A stretch of DNA of 6,288 nucleotides from an uncultured Planctomycetaceae bacterium (GTDB taxonomy: Bacteria > Planctomycetota > Planctomycetia > Pirellulales > Pirellulaceae): NCBI GenBank assembly GCA_937904535.1, contig CALELC010000517.1, forward strand, positions 1 through 6,288, written 5' to 3'. The position numbers and the translations under genes are program-made. The notes under the pieces were generated by a model that made no database searches, was not told the origin of the DNA, and was given only the letters and a program-made list of their open reading frames with translations. How positions within the stretch are numbered: position 1 is the stretch's first letter; every line of letters starts with the position of its first letter. Below, one piece after another: positions 1 to 4,773 of the stretch.

Positions 1-149
1 TGGTTGCCATTACACCCTCCCTGTTTTCACTGGGAATCTCCATCACGACCTGGAAAGCAGCCACGCGCCGCGGCCGCACAGCGCTGATGCTCCTTGCCGC
101 GACTCTGCTGGTGCCGTCGCTACTGCTCCTCTTGCTGATCGCACTGTAG
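1..149 (+). CDS. 3' end of a gene for a membrane protein of unknown function (partial)
   Basis: An open frame enters from the left edge (first whole codon at position 3) and ends at TAG 147-149, giving the last 48 residues of a protein. The visible part has a short amphipathic stretch, a basic patch around TRRGR, and a C-terminal run of about 23 residues (LMLLAATLLVPSLLLLLLIAL) that is almost purely Leu/Ala/Val/Ile, as in a final transmembrane helix. The basic residues just before the helix would favour a cytoplasmic position by the positive-inside rule. The frame lacks its start, so the family cannot be named. A chance open frame is possible, but 48 sense codons ending in a clean hydrophobic helix favour a real gene end. 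It converges with the minus-strand tRNA/csrA block. Confidence 0.55.
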   Translation, partial: VAITPSLFSLGISITTWKAATRRGRTALMLLAATLLVPSLLLLLLIAL

Positions 150-741
150 GTCGGCTTCGTTGCAGCGATAAGCCGCGTCATCGTGATCGGCATTGGCAGG
201 AGCGGCCCACAGCGGGCGAGCCGGTTGTAGATGCCGGCATTTCACGCCCAAGAACGGGTTCGGCCGGTCGCCGGGAAGCTTACGAGATGCGTTCCAGGCC
301 GCTTGCCTTCACTGGGCATTCCCTGCGAGGGCGAACGACGCTGTCCCCCAGCAGCTTTTGAACCACAAGCGGGCAGGACCGCAGCGGCGGGAACTTTCGC
401 TCGCCAGCGTTCCTCTGGCCTTGCCGGTCAGCGTGCCAATCCGTTTGACCCGCGCTGGCGCCGTCAGCGGTGAAGCGATCGCGTGCCACAGACTAGCGGA
501 TCGCATTCGCCGAGTTGCAATTGATCCGCAGGACCAAGTGGGCCTGCGAGGCGAGCAAGCCAGGCGACGCCTCCTTACCAACGGCGCTTGGCGAGAGACG
601 CCCTAAAAAGCGGCCGTGGCTTGCGAAGAATGCTAGCGAGCAGCCGCGAGGCCGGTCTGGGCCAAGCGATCGAACCTGATCGCTTGCCGGCCTCCGGATG
701 CCGCACGTCGTCGACGAATGCCGAAACGGACCGACGTAAAA
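150..741. other. Gene-poor spacer without a convincing gene
   Basis: About 590 bases lie between the membrane-protein stop and the terminator of the tRNA unit. Several frames of 60-137 codons stay open on both strands, but they overlap one another, have compositions typical of GC-rich non-coding DNA (many Arg, Ala, Pro), match no family I recognise, and one runs straight through the terminator and into its flank. A perfect 9-base inverted repeat sits at 663-686. The stretch may be plain intergenic DNA or a decayed gene; nothing in it decides between the two. Confidence 0.5.
663..686. repeat. Perfect inverted repeat, 9-base arms
   Basis: CAAGCGATC (663-671) and GATCGCTTG (678-686) are exact reverse complements separated by six bases. 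No T-tract follows on either strand, so this is not an ordinary intrinsic terminator. It lies about 55 bases beyond the terminator of the tRNA unit, in DNA without a clear gene. It could form a small hairpin in RNA or be a protein-binding palindrome; function unknown. Confidence 0.4.
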
Positions 742-769
742 AAACCCCGGGAGGTAAATCCCGGGGTTT
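738..769 (-). terminator. Intrinsic terminator of the tRNA-Glu unit
   Basis: Arms 742-751 (AAACCCCGGG) and 760-769 (CCCGGGGTTT) pair perfectly over 10 bases with an 8-base loop. Read on the minus strand, the GC-rich stem ends in a run of seven T (positions 744-738), the standard layout of a Rho-independent terminator. It lies 33 bases beyond the 3' end of the tRNA-Glu gene. On the plus strand only three T follow the GC-rich part, so any action on the converging membrane-protein gene would be weaker. Confidence 0.9.
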
Positions 770-802
770 AGTGGCAACCAAGGCTGCCGGATAGCAACGA
801 AA

Positions 803-875
803 TGACCCCTACGGGAATCGAACCCGTGTTACCGCCGTGAAAGGGCGATGTCCTAGGCCGCTAGACGAAGGGGCC
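803..875 (-). tRNA. tRNA-Glu, anticodon TTC
   Basis: The minus strand reads a complete 73-base cloverleaf. The acceptor stem GGCCCCT pairs with AGGGGTC (one G-T pair), followed by discriminator base A. The D-arm region contains CTAGCGGCCTAGG. The anticodon loop CTTTCAC sits between TCGCC and GGCGG, and the T arm is ACGGG-TTCGATT-CCCGT. The anticodon TTC lies at 841-839 and reads GAA and GAG codons. Sequence and layout closely resemble bacterial tRNA-Glu such as that of E. coli. The 3' CCA is not encoded (TT follows the discriminator), so it must be added by the CCA-adding enzyme. Glu-tRNA may also feed tetrapyrrole synthesis in bacteria using the C5 route. Confidence 0.97.
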
Positions 876-912
876 GTTGCTGCGATTGGCTGTCACCAAC
901 CGAAGTGCCCAG

Positions 913-941
913 AGTTAACCATGAGATCGGACGGGCGTCAA
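913..941 (-). promoter_or_regulatory. Candidate sigma-70 type promoter for tRNA-Glu
   Basis: On the minus strand TTGACG (941-936) matches the -35 consensus at five of six positions. After exactly 17 bases TTAACT (918-913) matches the -10 at three of six. Initiation would fall near 906, giving a leader of about 30 bases before the mature tRNA 5' end at 875. Position and spacing fit, but the -10 element is weak, so this is a proposal. Transcripts starting upstream of csrA could also read through into the tRNA, as no terminator is visible between them. Confidence 0.4.
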
Positions 942-962
942 GGGTTCATGACAAAAACTTGG

Positions 963-1163
963 TCAAGATTCCAGAGCCGCGTCGCCAGCCTCGGTTTGCC
1001 GGTGGTTTTGGATCGCCTCATAGACTTCATGGCGGTGCACCGGCACTTCCCGCGGAGCTTCCACGCCCAGTCTGACCTTGTCACCGCGGATTTCAACGAC
1101 GACAATCCGAATGTCGTTATTGATGACGATGCTCTCGTTCTTTTTTCGCGACAGTACTAACAT
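963..1163 (-). CDS. csrA: Carbon storage regulator CsrA (RsmA)
   Basis: This 66-residue protein is a full-length CsrA: it opens with MLVLSRKKNESIVI, followed by the central VVVEIRGDKVRLGVEAP strand region and the C-terminal PVHRHEVYEAI segment. CsrA is a small cytoplasmic homodimer that binds GGA motifs in mRNA leaders, usually blocking ribosome entry, and so controls carbon storage, motility and biofilm genes. The RNA-contacting residues known from the family are present: Leu4 and Arg6 near the N terminus and Arg44 in VHR. Position 7 is Lys where E. coli has Arg. The ATG at 1163 is preceded by AAAGGA (1176-1171). Another ATG seven bases upstream is out of frame. The last 15 residues are variable, as is usual. 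tRNA-Glu lies downstream on the same strand. Confidence 0.95.
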   Translation of the reverse strand: MLVLSRKKNESIVINNDIRIVVVEIRGDKVRLGVEAPREVPVHRHEVYEAIQNHRQTEAGDAALES

Positions 1164-1170
1164 GATTCAT

Positions 1171-1176
1171 TCCTTT
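1171..1176 (-). promoter_or_regulatory. Ribosome binding site of csrA
   Basis: AAAGGA on the minus strand ends seven bases before the csrA ATG at 1163, normal Shine-Dalgarno spacing. It fixes the start codon against the out-of-frame ATG at 1170. The sequence also satisfies the ANGGA core bound by CsrA, which would allow self-repression, but any AAGGA Shine-Dalgarno does so; this is only a possibility. Confidence 0.6.
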
Positions 1177-1538
1177 GCTACCGCCGGTGTTTCCTCGGCT
1201 GCGGTGATGTAAGCGACGGACAACAACCCGTCAGCGATCGAGTGCAGGGGGCGGTACGACAATTTTTCGGCAACGTCAATGGCCCATTCCGCTCCTTCAC
1301 TCTACGTTATCAAGGCTGCCCGTCAAGCGATTGCAAGTCCAAATCCAGAAATTGCGATTGTTTTTTGCCAGTTTTTTCTGATTGTGTCGACCTTTGGTAT
1401 GCGGTTACTCCCAAGTCGCGGCTGGAGACGACTTTGAGGCGGCTAGCAGGAGGCCTGGAGGAATCGTTTGAAACTCGGCCCGCGGACCGGGATTTCGATG
1501 AACCTCGGGGAATCGGCGGACGTCTTATGGGTAAGCAT

Positions 1539-1576
1539 TTTTCGTGACGCCGCGACCTGAATGCCGGTCACGAAAA
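1539..1576. repeat. Perfect inverted repeat with 10-base arms and 18-base centre
   Basis: TTTTCGTGAC (1539-1548) and GTCACGAAAA (1567-1576) are exact reverse complements separated by 18 bases. The outer ends are T-rich on the left and A-rich on the right, the opposite of an intrinsic terminator. The repeat ends 61 bases before the DUF2203 start codon, where a promoter or leader would be expected. The centre-to-centre distance of 28 bases is not far from three helical turns, so two protein half-sites could face nearly the same side of the DNA. An operator or a leader hairpin are both possible. Confidence 0.5.
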
Positions 1577-1620
1577 CGCGTCTGTCTCCACAAACACGGC
1601 GAACACCAATCACCGTTTTT

Positions 1621-1630
1621 TTCGGCCGAA
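1621..1630. repeat. 10-base palindrome before the DUF2203 start codon
   Basis: TTCGGCCGAA is a perfect palindrome ending seven bases before ATG 1638, where a Shine-Dalgarno sequence would normally sit. It is preceded by seven T (1614-1620 region, CCGTTTTTTTCGG). A palindrome this short may be chance. Its place in the ribosome entry region, and the absence of any GGAG-like motif, are the reasons to record it. Confidence 0.25.
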
Positions 1631-1637
1631 CTCAAAA

Positions 1638-2147
1638 ATGGTCCAGTTTTCATCCAGCGACGATTCCGCTGAATCGATTGCCCCCAGCCGCTTAGCCCCC
1701 CGAGACGCACGTGGGCCGGTCTCGGCGGGGAATCTTCGCACCTTCACCTACGAATCCGCAAACCGCATTTTGCCGCTGGTCGGTCGCATCGCTGACGACC
1801 TGCTGAGCACGTGGCGCGATCTGCAAGACGAAGCGGCCCAAATCCGAGGGATCAACAGCCTCCCTCACCCGACGGACATTCAGATCTTTACCGAGGAACT
1901 CGACTGCGTCAAAGAAGCGTTTCGGCAACAAGATGAACGACTGCGCGAGTTGCAGCGTGAGCTTTCCGACCTCGGCGTGGTGGTCGACTCGCTCGAGGAA
2001 GGCGCCTTTGACTTTCCAGCCGCGCATAACTGCCGCCCGGTGCGACTCTGCTGGAAGGTCGGCGAACCTCAAGTGACGCATTGGCATGGGATTAACGAAT
2101 CGTTCTGCGACCGCCGCAAACGAGACGAAGTTGCCCTGGATCGCTGA
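1638..2147 (+). CDS. DUF2203 family protein, function unknown
   Basis: The 169-residue product has the hallmarks of the DUF2203 family (cytoplasmic, widespread, biochemically uncharacterised). After a low-complexity N-terminal extension of about 32 residues come the family opening RTFTYESANRILPLV (34-48), a charged helical stretch likely to form a coiled coil (about 82-118), the GAFDFPA turn (122-128), and the strongly conserved close LCWKVGEP...HWHGINESFCDRR (137-160). Cys138, His148, His150 and Cys157 could bind a metal, though this is a guess. ATG 1638 is the only plausible start in frame but has no Shine-Dalgarno match. It stands alone: csrA is divergent upstream, and 130 bases separate it from the transporter genes. 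The N-terminal extension makes it longer than the conserved domain needs. Family assignment is from recognised motifs; the role is unknown. Confidence 0.85.
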   Translation: MVQFSSSDDSAESIAPSRLAPRDARGPVSAGNLRTFTYESANRILPLVGRIADDLLSTWRDLQDEAAQIRGINSLPHPTDIQIFTEELDCVKEAFRQQDERLRELQRELSDLGVVVDSLEEGAFDFPAAHNCRPVRLCWKVGEPQVTHWHGINESFCDRRKRDEVALDR

Positions 2148-2212
2148 GCGATCAGTTGACCTCGAGGCGGTGAAAAATCATCGCCACTGCCCTCGACACT
2201 CTGGTCAGACAC

Positions 2213-2218
2213 TACAAT
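2213..2218 (+). promoter_or_regulatory. Possible -10 element upstream of the binding-protein gene
   Basis: TACAAT (five of six consensus positions) lies 59 bases before ATG 2278 in the 130-base spacer. The nearest -35-like hexamer, TCGACA (2193-2198, five of six), is only 14 bases away, too close for a standard promoter, so the assignment is weak. No ModE-type palindrome or Moco-riboswitch-like structure was recognised here. Confidence 0.25.
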
Positions 2219-2277
2219 CGTGGCTTTTCCGGCGTCATGCCCGGTGTGCACACGCCGCCCCTTTGTAGGTAGTTGCC

Positions 2278-3798
2278 ATGAATCGTTCTCTGGGCGTGAT
2301 GCTCGGGTCACTCGCTCTGGCTGGCGTCCTGATCGCATCTCTGGTCGGTGGTAAGTCGCTGTGGCCGCGAGCGGGCAGCGACCGGACCGCTGGTGCCCCA
2401 GTGCTGCTGTATTGTGCGGTTGCCAATCGCGAAGCGATCGAGGCGATTCGAGCGGATTACCAGCGTGAGTTTGGCCGCGAGGTTGAGATACAGTACGGCC
2501 CGTCACAAACACTGCTGTCCTCGATCGAGGTCAGCGGTACAGGCGATTTGTACCTGCCGGCGGACGAAAGCTTCCTGACGCTTGGCAAAGAGAAAGGGCT
2601 GATCGAAGAGACGATCGACATCGCTCGCATGCAAGCGGTGCTGGTGGTGCGGCGCGATGCGGCGGAGCGTTTTCAGACATTTGACGATCTATTGGCTGAC
2701 GATGTCCGACTGGTGCAGGCCAGTCCCGATGCCTCGGCCATCGGCAAGATGACTCGGCAGGCACTTGAGCGTGCGGGCTTCTGGGAACGGCTCGATGCGG
2801 CGACCGATGCCTATCGCACGACCGTCAGCGAGGTGGCCAACGACGTTCTGGTCGGAGCCGCCGATGTCGGCATCGTCTATGACGCCGTGTTGCACGGGTA
2901 TCCGGATCTAAAAGCCGTCCAGCTCGACGTGCTGGAACCGATAGAGTCACCGGTCACGATCGGCGTGATCTCGAGTTCTCGCCAACCCAGCGCGGCGCTC
3001 CATTTCGCGCGTTACGTCTCTGCCAAAGATCGCGGAATGGTTCGATTTGCCGAGCACGGGTTCGAAACCGCTCCAGGAGATGCTTGGAGCGACGCACCGG
3101 AACTGTCGCTGTTTATTGGCTCGATGCTCCGCCCGGCGGTCGAGAAAACGATCGTCGAGTTTGAACAGCGCGAAGGAGTGCGTGTGACCCGCGTTTACAA
3201 CGGTTGTGGGATTTTGGTGGCGCAGATGAAGAGCGGGCTGCATCCCGATGCTTATTTTGCCTGTGACACCGAGTTCATGGATCAGGTGGTCGATCTGTTC
3301 CCGAATCCGGTGCCAATCTCGCGCAACGTACTGGTCATCGCGGTCCCCAAGGGAAATCCCAAGAACATCCGGTCGCTGCAAGATCTGACTCAGCCGGGAA
3401 TCATGCTGGGCATCGGTCATCAGCAGCAAAGTGCGATGGGCTGGCTGACGCAGAACACCTTTCGGGAGAGCGGCCTGCGCGATCAATTGCTGGCCAACGT
3501 GCAGATGGAAACTCCCAGCGGTGACATGCTGGTCAACCAGATGCAGGCCGGGTCGCTCGACGCGGCCATCGTGTACCGCAGTCACGCGACCACGGCAGCC
3601 GAGTTCCTCGATGCCGTGCCGATCGAAGGCATTGCAGCGGCGATCGCGACTCAACCCTGGGCGGTCTCGCACGAGTCCCAGTACCCACAGCTAGCGACTC
3701 GCCTGTACGAGCGGATCAACAGTGCCGAATCGCGACGCGTATTCGAGATCGAAGGGTTTGGACTGGTCGAGCAAAATGAGCTGGCCGCCAATGACTGA
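2278..3798 (+). CDS. Tandem two-lobed molybdate-type (ModA-like) substrate-binding protein
   Basis: This 506-residue protein is about twice the length of a normal ModA because it holds two type II periplasmic-binding modules. An N-terminal hydrophobic segment (about 5-24, no lipobox cysteine) is a signal peptide or membrane anchor. Module 1 covers about 41-266 and module 2 about 274-500. They align at a steady offset near 234: ASAIGKMTRQALERAGF with QSAMGWLTQNTFRESGL, and GIVYD (Tyr201) with AIVYR (Tyr433), the Tyr matching the oxyanion-contacting Tyr of ModA. Module 2 keeps the opening FIGSMLRP but has NGCG (Cys310) where ModA usually has SG, and YFACD (Cys329). Module 1 is more divergent (YGPSQ, Ser76). 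Family knowledge suggests capture of molybdate, tungstate or a related anion in the periplasm; the exact ligand is not shown. Only a weak AGG (2267-2269) precedes the ATG. The downstream permease gene overlaps its end. Confidence 0.85.
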   Translation: MNRSLGVMLGSLALAGVLIASLVGGKSLWPRAGSDRTAGAPVLLYCAVANREAIEAIRADYQREFGREVEIQYGPSQTLLSSIEVSGTGDLYLPADESFLTLGKEKGLIEETIDIARMQAVLVVRRDAAERFQTFDDLLADDVRLVQASPDASAIGKMTRQALERAGFWERLDAATDAYRTTVSEVANDVLVGAADVGIVYDAVLHGYPDLKAVQLDVLEPIESPVTIGVISSSRQPSAALHFARYVSAKDRGMVRFAEHGFETAPGDAWSDAPELSLFIGSMLRPAVEKTIVEFEQREGVRVTRVYNGCGILVAQMKSGLHPDAYFACDTEFMDQVVDLFPNPVPISRNVLVIAVPKGNPKNIRSLQDLTQPGIMLGIGHQQQSAMGWLTQNTFRESGLRDQLLANVQMETPSGDMLVNQMQAGSLDAAIVYRSHATTAAEFLDAVPIEGIAAAIATQPWAVSHESQYPQLATRLYERINSAESRRVFEIEGFGLVEQNELAAND

Positions 3799-4645
3799 GC
3801 CAAGCTCTCTCGTTTCGCCGGTCGTCCCGCTGAGCAGTCGGCGACGCAGCGACCTGCCGTTTTTCGTGGTGATGGGCGGCTTATCGAGCACGTTTGTGGT
3901 GCTGATTGTTCTGCTGCTGATGGCGGACCTGATGTTCACCTCGGTGCAGGACTTTCGCGATGCGTTGCTTAAACCCGAGATTCAAGCCGCGTTTCGGCTG
4001 ACAATTCTGTCGTGCACGTTGGCAGCGATCCTGTCGCTGTGGGTCGCTACACCGATGGGCTACCTGTTATCCCGGTATCGATTCGCAGGCCGCTGGCTGA
4101 TCGACACGCTGGTTGACATCCCGATTGTGCTGCCGCCGCTCGTGCTGGGGCTGAGTCTGCTGATTCTGTTTCATCTGACGATCGGCAGTTGGCAGTTGGA
4201 AGCTTGGCTGCGCGATGAGGTAGAGTTTCCGGTTACCTACCACTGGCCAGCCGTTGTATTAGCTCAGTTTGCTGTGGCCTGTGCGTTTGCCATTCGCACG
4301 ATGCGAGTCACCTTTGATCAGATCAACCCACGGGCCGAAGATGTCGCACGCACGCTCGGCTGTACCCGAGGCCAAGCGTTTGTGCATGTGGCGCTGCCGC
4401 AGGCTTGGCGGGGCGTGATCACAGCGTTCACGATTGCTTGGGCACGGTCGCTGGGAGAGTTTGGCCCGATCCTGGTGTTCGCGGGGGCCACCCGCATGCG
4501 GACCGAGGTGCTCTCGACAACCGTGTTTTTGGAATTGAGCGTCGGTCAGCTCAGCGCGGCGGTGGCCGTGTCACTGATGATGGTAGCGATGGCGGGCGTG
4601 GTGTTGGTGCTGCTGCGGCTGTTTGGGACCGGACTGAACGCGTGA
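3776..4645 (+). CDS. modB: ABC transporter permease, ModB (molybdate) type
   Basis: An inner-membrane permease of about 289 residues with around six helices (first at about 28-50). Three traits point to the ModB/CysT group: DIPIVLPPLVLGL (114-126), the EAA loop EDVARTLGCTRGQAFVHVALP (188-208) that docks the ATPase, and ARSLGEFGP (223-231). ModB dimers form the channel receiving the anion from ModA. The start is uncertain: ATG 3776 overlaps the binding-protein gene by 23 bases, ATG 3791 by 8 (284 residues), and an upstream GTG at 3722 by 77. None has a good Shine-Dalgarno, so translational coupling to the upstream gene is likely. I chose 3776; the helix content is the same either way. No ModC ATPase gene follows: the strand is free of genes until the App1-like start 128 bases on. 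The ATPase must be encoded elsewhere or shared. Confidence 0.85.
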   Translation: MSWPPMTEPSSLVSPVVPLSSRRRSDLPFFVVMGGLSSTFVVLIVLLLMADLMFTSVQDFRDALLKPEIQAAFRLTILSCTLAAILSLWVATPMGYLLSRYRFAGRWLIDTLVDIPIVLPPLVLGLSLLILFHLTIGSWQLEAWLRDEVEFPVTYHWPAVVLAQFAVACAFAIRTMRVTFDQINPRAEDVARTLGCTRGQAFVHVALPQAWRGVITAFTIAWARSLGEFGPILVFAGATRMRTEVLSTTVFLELSVGQLSAAVAVSLMMVAMAGVVLVLLRLFGTGLNA

Positions 4646-4764
4646 CCCAGCACGACCTGGGCGTGAAAATCGCGTATTGCTAGCAACTGTATAGCTGGCG
4701 GCATCAGGTTTGCATACGAAGTTCGTTCACGGTTCCCAACGAATCTAGCAGCATGCCCAAGTTG

Positions 4765-4770
4765 TAAGGA
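4765..4770 (+). promoter_or_regulatory. Ribosome binding site of the App1-like gene
   Basis: TAAGGA ends three bases before ATG 4774. It is the clearest plus-strand Shine-Dalgarno in the window, although spaced a little tightly. It supports this start and an independent translation unit, unlike the coupled transporter pair upstream. Confidence 0.55.
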
Positions 4771-4773
4771 CTG

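Larger units (their letters stand above)
1177..1637. other. Spacer between csrA and the DUF2203 gene: no gene seen
   Basis: These roughly 460 bases separate two divergent genes and should hold the csrA promoter (minus strand) and the promoter of the DUF2203 gene (plus strand), but I find no convincing -35/-10 pair for either. One open frame of 101 codons (1242-1547, plus) has no family resemblance and no ribosome binding site. Notable contents are two T6 runs 11 bases apart (1361-1377), three GGA triplets at 1449-1462, a perfect 10+10 inverted repeat (1539-1576), and a palindrome directly before the DUF2203 start (1621-1630). Confidence 0.5.

Noticed and set aside
508..576. AAGGAGG on the minus strand (576-570) followed by a short TTG-initiated frame of about 20 codons
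   Set aside because: Good Shine-Dalgarno match but a rare start codon, wide spacing, no recognisable product and no promoter; most likely chance.
193..606. 137-codon plus-strand open frame in the left spacer
   Set aside because: No family resemblance, no ribosome binding site, Arg/Ala-rich composition typical of GC-rich non-coding DNA, and it overlaps equally long frames on both strands.
493..777. 94-codon minus-strand open frame
   Set aside because: It starts inside the flank of the tRNA terminator and runs through the terminator stem, so it cannot be an ordinary gene.
837..1160. 107-codon plus-strand open frame opposite csrA
   Set aside because: It lies antisense to csrA and the tRNA gene and starts inside the tRNA; both of those features are certain.
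1240..1300. TTGACG on the minus strand upstream of csrA as a -35 element
   Set aside because: The hexamer 17 bases further on (TACCGC) has only two matches to the -10 consensus, so no promoter is claimed.
1242..1547. 101-codon plus-strand open frame in the csrA-DUF2203 spacer
   Set aside because: No ribosome binding site, no domain signal, and it ends inside the inverted repeat.
2148..2277. Molybdenum-cofactor riboswitch or ModE operator before the transporter genes
   Set aside because: Only about 130 bases are available and no matching stem arrangement or ModE-like palindrome could be seen by eye.
2947..3672. 241-codon minus-strand open frame
   Set aside because: A shadow of the binding-protein gene, caused by its codon bias; the plus-strand product has clear family motifs.
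4677..4726. Short palindromes TTGCTAGCAA (4677-4686) and ACGAAGTTCGT (4716-4726) between modB and the App1-like gene
   Set aside because: Too short to separate from chance and without T-tracts; no terminator or operator claimed.
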